Part shown: piece by piece, positions 1-9,313 of the stretch
Layout: the number at the start of each line of letters is the position of its first letter
How positions within the stretch are numbered: the stretch's first letter is position 1
Assembly (NCBI GenBank): GCA_014804675.1
Contig: JAAUZH010000035.1
Location: 1-64,000 of the forward strand
Length of the DNA: 64,000 nt
Direction of reading: 5' to 3'
From: Lachnospiraceae bacterium
Lineage (GTDB): Bacteria; Bacillota; Clostridia; Lachnospirales; Lachnospiraceae
The notes under the pieces: model-generated
Seen by the model: only the letters and a program-made list of their open reading frames with translations
Told to the model about the DNA's origin: nothing
Database searches by the model: none
Position numbers and translations under genes: made by a program

Positions 1-1289
<1,289 letters not shown>

Positions 1290-1306
<17 letters not shown>

Positions 1307-1931
1307 CTTCATCCTCTTCTATATATCTTACTTCCATAATACATTCCTTAAAAGTCGGGAACACAACTTCTCGCTCATTCCCTCTTGTAACTTTACATTT
1401 CTCATTTGTTAAACGAATCAGTATTTTTTCAAAACCTTCAAGGTCAATTCCAAAATACGGAGATTGGATATTGGCTGCCATCCATGTCATTGTACCATAC
1501 AGTTTACTTTCAATATATGAACTATGAGGCAATTTACTCCACGATACATAAATATCATTGTAGACAGGCACAACAACTTCTTGTTCTTGACTGTTATTTT
1601 TTCCGAGATAACGATAAACCTTTCCTGTATATGAAATAAATTTAGCGAAAAAACGCTCATCATAGGCACTGTAATTTTTATTATCATTTATAGAACAAAC
1701 CAGCTTATATAAGAAAACAAAAAAGTTTTGAAATGCGTCAGAAATATCCTTTTCCTTTCTGTCACCAACCCATGTTTGACCTGTCCAAATATTAAATACA
1801 TAGCATATGCCTACACACAAATCAATAAATTTTTCTTTACTATATTCCATTTCTTTTCTCGAAAATATATAATTATCAATTGTGTTAGTCACACTAGTAA
1901 TACAACGAATAGAATTTTCCTCATCCCACAT
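1290..1931 (-). CDS. Unknown 213-residue protein encoded between hsdM and hsdS
   Basis: I do not recognise this family. The protein has no signal peptide or clear membrane segment. It is rich in aromatic residues (WTGQTWVGD, YVSWSKLPHSSY, GTMTWMAANIQ) and ends in an acidic tail (EEDEDDDKI). The gene starts 2 bp after the hsdM stop, and its last codons contain the hsdS ribosome-binding site and overlap the hsdS start, so it is translationally coupled within the operon. That suggests a role with the methylase, such as a modulator, an anti-restriction or guard factor, or an unrelated defence protein. It is intact, AT-rich like its neighbours, and has no motif that allows a function to be assigned. 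Confidence 0.85.
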
Positions 1932-1933
1932 AT

Positions 1934-3496
1934 TTATCCCTCAATTTCTGCAATAATTTTTGCAATCTCATCACGCAATATCTGTTCTCTTGCCACAATT
2001 TTCTCAATCTCTGCATTCAGCTTCACAATATCAATTTTCTCTCTTGTATCTTCCGCTTCCACATAGGTGGACACTGAAAGATTGTAGTCATTATCAGCAA
2101 TCTCCTCATATGTAGCCAAACGAGCAAAATATTCTATTTCCTCTCGTTTTGCAAATACATCCACAATCCGCTCAATATTCTCCACCGTCAGTTTATTATT
2201 GTTTGTGACCTTAATACACTCCCTCGTTGCATCAATAAACAGGGTCTTATTGTCAGTCTTGTTTTTCTTCATTACCATAATACAGGTTGCTATTGATGTA
2301 CCAAAAAACAAGTTACTTGGTAACTGGATAATACAATCCACATAGTTGTTATCAATCAGATATTTACGAATTTTCTGTTCCGCACCGCCACGATACATAA
2401 TCCCCGGAAAGCAAACAATAGCGGCAGTACCATTAGACGCAAGCCAAGAAAGGCTGTGCATGATAAATGCCATATCCGCCTTGCTTTTTGGCGCAAGTAC
2501 TCCTGCTGGAGCAAAGCGGGGATCATTGATAAGCAACGGATTTTCATCTCCTGCCCATTTAATCGAATAAGGTGGATTTGACACTATCAGTTCAAATGGC
2601 TCATCATCCCAATGCTGCGGGCTTATCAGTGTATCTTCACAAGCAATATCAAATTTATCGAATCCCACATCATGCAGGAACATATTTATTCTGCACAAAT
2701 TGTATGTAGTTATGTTGATTTCCTGACCATAAAAGCCATTTCGGATTGCATCCTTACCTAAAATCTTCTCAGCTTTTAACAATAAAGAGCCTGAACCACA
2801 CGCTGGATCATATACCTTATTAATTTCTGTTTTACCCACAGTTCCAAGTCTTGTCAGCAATTCTGAAACGTCAGCCGGAGTGAAAAACTCTCCACCGGAT
2901 TTACCAGCATTCGATGCATACATCGTCATAAGATACTCATAAGCATCTCCAAATGCATCAATGGAATGGTCCTTCACATCTCCAAGATTCATCTCTCCCA
3001 CACCATTTAATAATTTCACCAGTTTCTCATTTCGCTTTGCAACTGTCGAACCCAGTTTATTGCTATTTACATCATAATCATCAAACAGTCCTGCAAAGTC
3101 GCTTTCAGCTTCACTGCCCTTCGCAGAATCCTCAATATGGCGAAATACTCGCTCCAAAGTTTCATTCAAATTATCATCTGTGGACGCATTAGCTCTGACA
3201 TTGCAGAATAACTCACTTGGAAGAATGAAAAAGCCTTTTTCTTCTACCAGCCCTTCCCTTGCTTCTTCTGCTTCGTCATCTGGCATCATAGCAAAATCAA
3301 AATCTGTATTCCCTGCTTTCATTTCACCATCATTTATATAACTACACAGATTTTCAGAGATATAACGATAAAACATCGTGCCAAGAACATAATTCTTAAA
3401 ATCCCATCCATCCACAGCTCCACGCAGTTCATCCGCTATTGCCCATATTGCGCGGTGCAATTCCTCTCGTTCCTGCTCTTTTTTTGTATCAATCAT
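1934..3496 (-). CDS. hsdM: Type I restriction-modification DNA methyltransferase subunit HsdM
   Basis: N6-adenine methyltransferase subunit of a type I system; two copies join one HsdS to modify the host target sites. The 520-residue product has the N-terminal helical HsdM domain, the S-adenosylmethionine-binding motif [10 protein letters not shown] in the middle and the catalytic NPPY motif ([12 protein letters not shown]). The segment [14 protein letters not shown] is typical of the family. Length and style resemble the type IC (EcoR124) group, in line with the TAEL repeats in HsdS. A strong GGAGGAG site precedes the ATG. No separate promoter is evident in the 54 bp after the shortened toxin gene, so the locus may be read from the antitoxin promoter. 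Confidence 0.96.
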   Translation of the reverse strand: MIDTKKEQEREELHRAIWAIADELRGAVDGWDFKNYVLGTMFYRYISENLCSYINDGEMKAGNTDFDFAMMPDDEAEEAREGLVEEKGFFILPSELFCNVRANASTDDNLNETLERVFRHIEDSAKGSEAESDFAGLFDDYDVNSNKLGSTVAKRNEKLVKLLNGVGEMNLGDVKDHSIDAFGDAYEYLMTMYASNAGKSGGEFFTPADVSELLTRLGTVGKTEINKVYDPACGSGSLLLKAEKILGKDAIRNGFYGQEINITTYNLCRINMFLHDVGFDKFDIACEDTLISPQHWDDEPFELIVSNPPYSIKWAGDENPLLINDPRFAPAGVLAPKSKADMAFIMHSLSWLASNGTAAIVCFPGIMYRGGAEQKIRKYLIDNNYVDCIIQLPSNLFFGTSIATCIMVMKKNKTDNKTLFIDATRECIKVTNNNKLTVENIERIVDVFAKREEIEYFARLATYEEIADNDYNLSVSTYVEAEDTREKIDIVKLNAEIEKIVAREQILRDEIAKIIAEIEG

Positions 3497-3550
3497 TATC
3501 TTCTTCTCCTCCGTTGCTCTCTGAAAATAAATTCTAAAATATCATTTACA

Positions 3551-3859
3551 TCATAGTGCAATCCCCGGCAATACATCCGAATGTTTCTCATCTGCCAAAA
3601 TAATTGCTTCACTTTCCCCAGCATCTAATCCGGTAAATTTCCGCAGTATGGTAACAGATTTTTCATTGCCTACTTCTTCCACATAAAGAAATTCACACTC
3701 TTGTACTATTCTTACTTCTTCAAGAAATGTTTCATTCTCTGGCAACTCTTGATATACTGCCTTGGGAATATAAACTATGCCAAACAGTTTCTGCAACAAT
3801 TCCAACTGTCCTGTTTTCATAATCGAAATAATCGGTGTGGTATCTGAAACAACTATCAT
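3551..3859 (-). CDS. Shortened PIN-like toxin (DUF3368 type), probably inactive or reduced
   Basis: The first 90 residues match the DUF3368/PIN-like partner of UPF0175 antitoxins: an N-terminal VVSDTTPIISI with the acidic residue of the PIN fold, and LDAGESEAIILADE with two further acidic residues. Family members usually run to about 150-160 residues, with another acidic motif after this point. Here the frame stops at residue 102 after DVLPGIAL, so the C-terminal third is missing. The ATG overlaps the antitoxin stop by 4 bp, the usual coupled arrangement. I infer a deletion between this gene and hsdM that removed the toxin 3' end; residual activity cannot be judged. Confidence 0.7.
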   Translation of the reverse strand: MIVVSDTTPIISIMKTGQLELLQKLFGIVYIPKAVYQELPENETFLEEVRIVQECEFLYVEEVGNEKSVTILRKFTGLDAGESEAIILADEKHSDVLPGIAL

Positions 3860-4137
3860 ACAGTCGCACTCCTTAATTTCTTCAACACTGCCAAATCCTC
3901 TTCGAATTCTTCCTCTGTTTCATCAAAATATGGCAAACCTAATTTGCCATACAAAGTAATCAAGTCAATCTTATGAAGTCCAAGCATTTCTGCCGCCTTT
4001 CCATGGGACATAACACCACTTTTAATATAAGGATAAACCAGCATTGCATTTCTTGTCATTTGTGCTTCCTTATCCTCCAACACAGTATATGGTACAATTC
4101 CCTCCGGCACATCAATTTCTACCTTTGTCATTGTCAT
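3856..4137 (-). CDS. UPF0175-family antitoxin
   Basis: The 93-residue product carries the characteristic UPF0175 centre (SHGKAAEMLGLHKIDLITLYGKLGLPYFD), a small helix-turn-helix-like fold found with PIN-like DUF3368 toxins. The C-terminus is acidic (ETEEEFEEDL), typical of a toxin-neutralising tail. I chose the ATG at 4137 because AAGGAG lies about 9 bp upstream of it; the earlier ATG at 4146 sits directly against that site. A promoter lies about 40 bp further upstream. It likely represses its own operon, which may extend into hsdM. Confidence 0.8.
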   Translation of the reverse strand: MTMTKVEIDVPEGIVPYTVLEDKEAQMTRNAMLVYPYIKSGVMSHGKAAEMLGLHKIDLITLYGKLGLPYFDETEEEFEEDLAVLKKLRSATV

Positions 4138-4176
4138 AGCAATCATCTCCTTATTTTTCGGATTCTTCCTAACTAT

Positions 4177-4205
4177 ATTATATACATTTTATTTTTACCT
4201 TACAA
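4177..4205 (-). promoter_or_regulatory. Sigma-A type promoter of the antitoxin operon
   Basis: On the minus strand TTGTAA (4205-4200) and a perfect TATAAT (4182-4177) are 17 bp apart, about 40 bp before the antitoxin start. The rest of the gene-free stretch 4206-4495 is AT-rich and I see no gene or clear structure in it. Confidence 0.7.
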
Positions 4206-4495
4206 TAGTAAAATCAACCTTTGTCTTATCTTTATATTTCCGTTTCCCTCTAATTTTACAATACTCAGTCTTCAATGTTGTGTTTTGAAATTTTATAATA
4301 TCAAATACATTTTTCTCAAGATACAATATCCAATCGCCCCAACTGCCATTTAACAATTAGAGCGATTTTAGTGTTTGTATAATAATATTTAAAAGCACAT
4401 AAGCTAATATTTGTTTTATAATTGTTTCCATTTTATAAATTCTCTTTTGAGTCACACAATTTTGTATCCAAAATGTACTAACTGCTTTTTACATT

Positions 4496-4531
4496 AAACA
4501 AATTGGCGGAGTTTCCTCCGCCAATTTGTTT
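4496..4531 (-). terminator. Intrinsic terminator of the 41-residue peptide gene
   Basis: A perfect 16-bp stem (AAACAAATTGGCGGAG and its complement) with a TTTC/GAAA loop overlaps the stop codon of the small basic peptide gene. The minus-strand 3' side ends in TTTGTTT, so transcription probably stops right after the peptide gene. Confidence 0.8.
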
Positions 4532-4655
4532 AGTGTTTCGCAGCTTTATGATTAGCTAAGGTTTTACCTGCTTTGCTTTTTGAAGCTTTGCTAGAAGTTT
4601 TAGTTGCTAATGCTTTTGCCGCTGCCCCAACTTTTCCACCATGATGTACCGCCAT
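4530..4655 (-). CDS. Small basic peptide, 41 residues, unknown
   Basis: The start MAVHHGGKVG is followed by an Ala/Lys/Ser/Thr-rich stretch with no acidic residue: ten Lys and four His in 41 residues. There is no signal peptide or hydrophobic segment, so it is more likely to bind nucleic acid or a protein surface than to act as a membrane toxin. AAAGGAGG sits 9 bp before the ATG, a TTGACA promoter lies about 50 bp further up, and a perfect 16-bp hairpin overlaps the stop. A gene this short with three clean expression signals is very likely real. It lies downstream of the XRE-ImmA gene and is probably expressed independently. Function unknown. Confidence 0.8.
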   Translation of the reverse strand: MAVHHGGKVGAAAKALATKTSSKASKSKAGKTLANHKAAKH

Positions 4656-4707
4656 ATCTAATACCTCCTTTACAAATTATTCTTGCAAAAGATTACCTAT
4701 TTTGATA

Positions 4708-4736
4708 TATTCAAATTGTTCAGATTTAAATGTCAA
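4708..4736 (-). promoter_or_regulatory. Promoter of the small basic peptide gene
   Basis: A perfect TTGACA (4736-4731) lies 17 bp before TGAATA (4713-4708) on the minus strand. The -35 overlaps an inverted repeat (GTCAAAGG ... CCTTTTGAC, about 4731-4751) that could be a repressor site, possibly for the XRE protein encoded upstream. Confidence 0.55.
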
Positions 4737-4754
4737 AGGGCAACCTTTTGACAT

Positions 4755-4781
4755 AAGAACCAGACAACTTGTCTGGTTCTT
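4755..4781 (-). terminator. Hairpin after the XRE-ImmA gene, probable terminator
   Basis: A perfect 13-bp palindromic stem (AAGAACCAGACAA and its complement) lies about 30 bp after the metalloprotease stop. The following T-run is short in either direction, so termination efficiency is uncertain. Confidence 0.55.
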
Positions 4782-4809
4782 TCTATGTAAAAAGTTTCCT
4801 TAATACATA

Positions 4810-5967
4810 CTATTTTCTTTGAAGCCTTACCAGTTTACCCTTTTCATCATTTTGCATCAAATATCCTTCTGGCAAATTCAAAATATTCTCCACCATACCA
4901 CTTTGAAGAGCCATTCCCTGCATTGATAACTCGTCCATAAATTCTTTACCCGTTACCCCATCTTCTTCAATTATCATTTTCATAGCTTCATGTATATAGC
5001 GCGGTTTCATAAGCGGCATTTCCTTATCAAAAGGCTCACATGTTCTATAACCTTTTTGTGATAATTGCTTCATTAAATATTGATATTGATTTTGTTTTAT
5101 CAATTCCAGATGTCTCGCTCTTACAATCAGTGCCGCTGCCGAAACATGATATTTTCTTTTTAACTGAATGTACAAATTCAAATCCGTTTTTGATTTCGTC
5201 ATCAAATCTTTAGTATACATTTCTATTGGAACCAACAATGCCCCTGCAAATCGGTTCATAGTATCTTCCATTTCCTTGTATTCAAGTTTTGACATATCAT
5301 TCACATCATAAAAATCATCTAATAATAAATGTCCCAACTCATGTGCCGCACTAAAATTTCTCCTAAAAGCACTATCTTTATCGTTTCCTAAAACCACTAT
5401 TGCAACTTCTTTTCCATCAATTAATTGCATTTGACTATACGCATCTATTTTGTAACTGTTAGTAAATACAGAACTAACTAATATCCCATGTCTTTCCATT
5501 TCATCTATAACATTAAAAATAGGTTGTTGTTTTAATCCCCAACTTTTTCTAAGTTCGGCTGCCAATTCTTCCACATCAATTTTTTTCAATTTCTTAATAT
5601 CGCATAATTGTAGTTTAGGAAACTCTATATATTTTTTTATAACATTTGTAATATTAACAAGAATTTTAACTCTCTCAATCTGCGCTAAACGCTCCTTATT
5701 CGTCGTTGCAGCCAATGACCTAAAATAGGTATCACCTATTACCGCTTTATTTTGATCTGCATTATAAAAAAAATCTCTCGGAAATCCTAATACGGCAGCA
5801 AGAGTTATCATTGTTTCTAATCTTGGCTCTGACTTATTTGTTTCAAATTGTGAAACTGCCTGTTTAGAAACTCCTACTTGTTCAGCAACATCAGATATTG
5901 TCATAGCATTATAAAGCCTAGCAGCTTTTAACCTCTCTCCATTAAATGATGTTAAATATTCCGACAT
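4810..5967 (-). CDS. XRE-family regulator fused to an ImmA/IrrE zinc metalloprotease
   Basis: The 385-residue protein has an N-terminal XRE helix-turn-helix (about 8-62: DVAEQVGVSKQAVSQFETN) and a central ImmA/IrrE peptidase domain with the zinc motif HELGH at 209-213 and a downstream Glu region (EDTMNRFAGALLVP) typical of the family. Known relatives cleave a partner repressor upon a signal, as ImmA does to ImmR in ICEBs1 and IrrE to DdrO in Deinococcus. Here DNA-binding and protease parts are in one chain, a form common in phage-like and toxin-antitoxin-like modules. It starts 11 bp after the upstream unknown gene, with AGGAG before the ATG, so they form one operon. Substrate unknown; the adjacent protein and peptide are obvious candidates. 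Confidence 0.9.
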   Translation of the reverse strand: MSEYLTSFNGERLKAARLYNAMTISDVAEQVGVSKQAVSQFETNKSEPRLETMITLAAVLGFPRDFFYNADQNKAVIGDTYFRSLAATTNKERLAQIERVKILVNITNVIKKYIEFPKLQLCDIKKLKKIDVEELAAELRKSWGLKQQPIFNVIDEMERHGILVSSVFTNSYKIDAYSQMQLIDGKEVAIVVLGNDKDSAFRRNFSAAHELGHLLLDDFYDVNDMSKLEYKEMEDTMNRFAGALLVPIEMYTKDLMTKSKTDLNLYIQLKRKYHVSAAALIVRARHLELIKQNQYQYLMKQLSQKGYRTCEPFDKEMPLMKPRYIHEAMKMIIEEDGVTGKEFMDELSMQGMALQSGMVENILNLPEGYLMQNDEKGKLVRLQRK

Positions 5968-5978
5968 AACATATGCTC

Positions 5979-6719
5979 CTATTCATTTTCTCTTTTCCTA
6001 GTATCTTTTTTACTAATGCGCTTAATTTTGGGCTTGCGTTGCAAAAGAATGGCATTCTCAGATATTTCAATTTCTTGATTAATTCCTTTTTCAGAAACAT
6101 ATTCTTCTGTTACATAAGAAGTCCAATTCTCTTCTTTATAATAGTCCAAGCCTTTAGCAGGAATAATTCCTTTTATTTCATTAACATGTCCTTTCCTATC
6201 TGCATCAAATGAAATAAGAACATATCTCTCAATCTCATCATCAATCTTACTTATCATAGTAGAAAGAATCTTATCTAAAATTTCCTCTCCATGCTCGTCA
6301 TATTCTCCAACTCCGAACATAGTCATTTGATGATAGACTGTCTGGTATGTATCTGCTAATGAATCATTTAATTTACTTAATGCGTTAACATAATGAAAAA
6401 GATGTTTGCTAATAGTTTTTCTAATATTTCCTAAATTCTTTTCCCGCATTAATGTATATAGATATTTAGTAGCACGGTCATAAATACCCAAAAACTTCCA
6501 TCTTCCTCTATTCATCACAATAATCTGAAATTTATCCGCAGGTAAAGTTTCTACAATGCATTTATTAATATAATTCCAGTTTTCGCCTTCACTTCCATTA
6601 TCTGTCGGAAAATTCTGCTCATCAATATGTTCTTGATATAAGAAATATGCATTAGGAATTGCATCTATAATCATTTTAATATATGCAGAATCAAGAGGAA
6701 TATCAAATAAATAATTCAT
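5979..6719 (-). CDS. Unknown 246-residue protein paired with XRE-ImmA
   Basis: I chose the ATG at 6719 (MNYLFDIPLDSAYIK), which has AAAGGA 8 bp upstream and lies about 35 bp after a strong promoter; longer upstream reading would run through that promoter. The protein is soluble and mixed alpha/beta: an N-terminal half with conserved-looking aromatics (NRGRWKFLGIYDRATKYLYTLM) and a basic tail (KPKIKRISKKDTRKREN). From memory it resembles the DUF5986 group often found beside ImmA-like genes, but I could not verify this. It is the first gene of a two-gene operon with the metalloprotease, which suggests it is a partner, sensor or substrate of that protease. Confidence 0.85.
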   Translation of the reverse strand: MNYLFDIPLDSAYIKMIIDAIPNAYFLYQEHIDEQNFPTDNGSEGENWNYINKCIVETLPADKFQIIVMNRGRWKFLGIYDRATKYLYTLMREKNLGNIRKTISKHLFHYVNALSKLNDSLADTYQTVYHQMTMFGVGEYDEHGEEILDKILSTMISKIDDEIERYVLISFDADRKGHVNEIKGIIPAKGLDYYKEENWTSYVTEEYVSEKGINQEIEISENAILLQRKPKIKRISKKDTRKRENE

Positions 6720-6754
6720 ATTATCGGTCCTTTCTATAATTATTTCTTGTAACA

Positions 6755-6782
6755 ATATTACCATTTTTAGATATTTTGTCAA
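6755..6782 (-). promoter_or_regulatory. Promoter of the unknown protein/XRE-ImmA operon
   Basis: A perfect TTGACA (6782-6777), a 16-bp spacer and TAATAT (6760-6755) with an extended TG give a strong sigma-A promoter. GTAA-caata-TTAC overlaps the -10 as a small inverted repeat and could be the operator for the XRE domain. Confidence 0.75.
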
Positions 6783-6918
6783 GCATTTTTCTATTTTTAT
6801 GTTTTCATAAACATTACAGTACTTAGAATACACTTTAATCCACCTTAGCATCTTTTTATCCTACTTCTGCCAAGCCAACAGATATAGTCCCCTCATGCCT
6901 CATCAAACCAAATCTTTT

Positions 6919-7185
6919 TCAGTCATCTTCCTCTACCTCAATAATATCGTGCTCTACACCCCTTCCAGCATTAAGCGCTTCCATACCTCTATGCAAATGT
7001 GTCATATTACTTTCTGAATAAAACGGATCAATAGATACTTCAAAGGGAATCCTTTTTTCCCTTGTCATTTTCTTTGCAAATATAGTAATTACAGTAGTCA
7101 TGTTCATTCCAAGCTCCTGACAGGTCTGCTCCATATTTTTTTTCAACTCTTCATCCATTCGGATATTTACTAATGTCTGTGCCAT
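6919..7185 (-). CDS. RelB/DinJ-like antitoxin without a recognisable toxin
   Basis: The 88-residue product starts MAQTLVNIRMDEELKKNMEQ, the ribbon-helix-helix DNA-binding part of RelB/DinJ antitoxins, followed by the family's MTTVITIFAKKMTREKRIPF segment and an acidic tail (EVEEDD). AAAGGGAG precedes the ATG. In the usual RelB-RelE or DinJ-YafQ pair the toxin follows within a few bases; here the 200 bp downstream hold no RelE-like gene, only AT-rich sequence and the promoter of the next operon. It may be a toxin-less remnant, an antitoxin acting in trans on a toxin elsewhere, or an anti-addiction copy. Confidence 0.8.
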   Translation of the reverse strand: MAQTLVNIRMDEELKKNMEQTCQELGMNMTTVITIFAKKMTREKRIPFEVSIDPFYSESNMTHLHRGMEALNAGRGVEHDIIEVEEDD

Positions 7186-7210
7186 AATAACACTCCCTTT
7201 CTTGTTCCTA

Positions 7211-7238
7211 CTTATACATTATCATGTGATAAAGACAA
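7211..7238 (-). promoter_or_regulatory. relB promoter with an operator in the spacer
   Basis: TTGTCT (7238-7233) and TATAAG (7216-7211) are 16 bp apart, and the spacer is almost exactly filled by the inverted repeat TTATCA-TG-TGATAA (7219-7232). This placement fits autorepression by the ribbon-helix-helix antitoxin. Confidence 0.55.
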
Positions 7239-7464
7239 ACGCAATACAATGTCTTTACGATGTTTTATGTTTTCCTTAAAAATTTATGCACAAGGCTTTC
7301 ACTGCACAGTGGAAGACACCCCTATGCTCTGCCAACTCCCACGCCCATCTATCCAACTTCTAACCCGCTTATTGTATATCTTCCATATTCATGCTATCCT
7401 AAAACAAAACATTTCAAAAAATCAAGCAGCAAACCATATAAACTTAAAATACAGGAGGCACCCC

Positions 7465-8292
7465 ATGAACCCAATAAAAGCAGACTGCCATCTTCACAGC
7501 AGCCTATCCGGAGACGGCCTGGCACCCATGGAAGATATGGTAAAAAAAGGAATCCAGCTTGGACTGAAGCAGATGTGCATGACAGAACATATGGATTATT
7601 TTTACAAAGACGAATCCGGAAACTTATCGGATGAATTCATTCTGGATGTGGAAGCTTACGAAAAAGAGCTGTTTCGCCTAAAAGAAACTTACAGCGGCCA
7701 GATTATTCTGAATTTCGGCATTGAGCTTGGCCTGCATCCAAGCGTGACGGAAAAAAATAAAGCGCTGACCTGCGCCTATCCCTTTGATTTTGTTATCGGC
7801 TCTTCCCATATGTGCCATGATTTCGACCCTTATTTTCCCGTCTTTTACGAAAACCGTACGGATAAAGAGGCTTATGAAGAATACTTCCTTTCCCTGATGG
7901 AAAATGCCAAAGGTTTTTCCGACTTTGATGTATACGGACATTTAGATTATGTGGTAAGATACGGCAGAACCAAAAACCGGGATTACCATTATGAGGATTA
8001 CCGGGATATTTTTGATGAACTGCTGCGTTATTTAATTGAAAACGGAAAGGGAATCGAATGCAATACGGCAGGCTTAAATCCCAAATATCAGCTTGGTGAA
8101 GTGCACCCCTCCAGAGAAATCCTAAAGCGCTATTTAGAGCTTGGCGGGGAAATCCTCACCATCGGCTCCGACGCCCACTGCCCTGAGCATATGTGCTATG
8201 GCTTTGAAACAGCAGCCGGAATTTTAAGGGACTGCGGCTTCCGGTATTATACGGTCTTTCAAAACAGGAAGCCGGAATTTTTCCCTTTATGA
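7465..8292 (+). CDS. PHP-domain phosphatase, histidinol-phosphatase (HisK) type
   Basis: The 275-residue protein has the four PHP metal-binding motifs in order: DCHLHSS near the N-terminus, MTEHMDY, GIELGLHP with SSHMCHD in the centre, and GSDAHCPEHM near the C-terminus. These bind the metal cluster that hydrolyses phosphate esters. Length and sequence fit HisK-type L-histidinol phosphate phosphatase, the last-but-one step of histidine synthesis in many Firmicutes, but no other his gene is nearby, so another phosphomonoester substrate is possible. AGGAGG ends 6 bp before the chosen ATG. It is a single plus-strand gene at the edge of the AT-rich accessory region. Confidence 0.9.
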   Translation: MNPIKADCHLHSSLSGDGLAPMEDMVKKGIQLGLKQMCMTEHMDYFYKDESGNLSDEFILDVEAYEKELFRLKETYSGQIILNFGIELGLHPSVTEKNKALTCAYPFDFVIGSSHMCHDFDPYFPVFYENRTDKEAYEEYFLSLMENAKGFSDFDVYGHLDYVVRYGRTKNRDYHYEDYRDIFDELLRYLIENGKGIECNTAGLNPKYQLGEVHPSREILKRYLELGGEILTIGSDAHCPEHMCYGFETAAGILRDCGFRYYTVFQNRKPEFFPL

Positions 8293-8297
8293 GCATT

Positions 8298-8828
8298 TCA
8301 GCTTTCGCACATGACAATGATCCTGTCCGGACTGGTCTGGGCGGGAATGCTTCTTGTGGTTGCCCCATAAAACACGATTAGATTTTTGTTTGCGGGATTT
8401 CCCAAAAAGGTCTGGTTATTTTTCGTAACCACCTGAGTATTGGCTCCAATATTCAGCCGAAGGGAGGCTTCCTGATTCAGCAGGATGTAATTAAAATATC
8501 CCGCAATCACATTGACTCCCTCTAACTTTTGCGTAACAATAGCTGCCTGATATCTTGGCGGGTAAATCAGGGGAACCGGCAGACTTGGATCGTAAAAAAA
8601 GATTACCTCAAGCCCTTCATACAGCGTAATCATATCCACCACGTATGTATCGGGGGATACGATGAAATTCGCAATATTTCCGTCAAAGTCCTCTACCGTC
8701 ACAATCTGGGAACAGCCACTGCTTCTGCGGTTATTCGTATCAAAGGTGTTGATTTCGATTACCGTTCCTTCATAGGGAATATAATTTGCTCTCCGCCTTT
8801 GATTTACCTGATTAAAATTAATATCCAT
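8298..8828 (-). CDS. Conserved-type hypothetical protein, beta-rich, 176 residues
   Basis: No signal peptide or membrane helix. The sequence alternates beta-like stretches (GTVIEINTFD, CSQIVTVEDFDGNIANFIVSPDTYVV, LEVIFFYDPSLPVPLIYPPRYQAAIV). The order DGN...FIVSPDTYV...YDPSLPVPLIYPP recalls a small domain seen ahead of copper-amine-oxidase-like stalk domains in Firmicutes, but I cannot place it firmly. It converges with the PHP gene, 5 bp apart. A CCCCAT-TTTC-ATGGGG hairpin (8846-8861) lies about 20 bp upstream of the start and would be in the 5' leader. Function unknown. Confidence 0.8.
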   Translation of the reverse strand: MDINFNQVNQRRRANYIPYEGTVIEINTFDTNNRRSSGCSQIVTVEDFDGNIANFIVSPDTYVVDMITLYEGLEVIFFYDPSLPVPLIYPPRYQAAIVTQKLEGVNVIAGYFNYILLNQEASLRLNIGANTQVVTKNNQTFLGNPANKNLIVFYGATTRSIPAQTSPDRIIVMCES

Positions 8829-9020
8829 GTCTTTTCCACTTGTCTCCCCATTTTCATGGGGAATTTTTCCTATTCAACGCTCTTTCTACATAGTATGCAA
8901 AAAAACATGGAGCGGTTCCTTATTTGCAGCCTGCTTTGTGAAGGAAAATAGGGTTGGATAGACCGTTTTTCCGATTTTGTCAAAGAGAGACACTGGCAAA
9001 GTATAGGATAGGCTTAATGA

Positions 9021-9184
9021 GGACGTGGGAGCTGGCAGCACATAGAATCGTCTTATGGGCACGCTCTCGCTCTGCAAAGACGCAGCGGTACTAACGCACC
9101 CAAATACGGTGCGTAAGTGCCGGCGACTTTGCCAAGGCCCCTAAGACGATTCTATGTGCTGCCAGCTCCCACTGTGTATCGAAA
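9021..9184 (+). repeat. Hairpin element family A, copy 1
   Basis: Two perfect 31-bp inverted arms (9025-9055 and 9142-9172) flank an 86-bp core shared with three other sites in the window. The core includes GCTCTGCAAAGACGCAGC, GTACTAACGCACC, GTGCGTAAGTG and GACTTTGCCAAGG, which themselves can pair into inner stems (GCAAAG/CTTTGC and ACGCACC/GGTGCGT). Copy 2 shares the outer flanks GGAC and TGTGTATCGAAA and the outer arm GTGGGAGCTG. It fills part of the 750-bp gene-free stretch between the 176-residue hypothetical gene and mnmA. No coding role is evident. Confidence 0.95.
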
Positions 9185-9313
9185 TGCCTTTTGATACTTG
9201 AGAAAGGCTTTTTACGAACTTCTAAATTGCATTTTATAAGTTTTTCCTACATTAGATTCAAATGTAAAAGCAGAGGGCAACACTTATCAAAGAATATAGC
9301 TTGAGAAGAAACA

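Noticed and set aside
6720-6851. 44-residue N-terminal extension of the unknown protein upstream of XRE-ImmA, or a RelE remnant
   Set aside because: It would be translated through the operon promoter, and the sequence shows no RelE/YafQ features.
9056-9141. Integron attC-like site in the family A core (GTACTAAC with an inverted partner)
   Set aside because: The R'/R'' consensus is not met, the motif lies in the middle and not at the ends, and there is no integron integrase or cassette gene.
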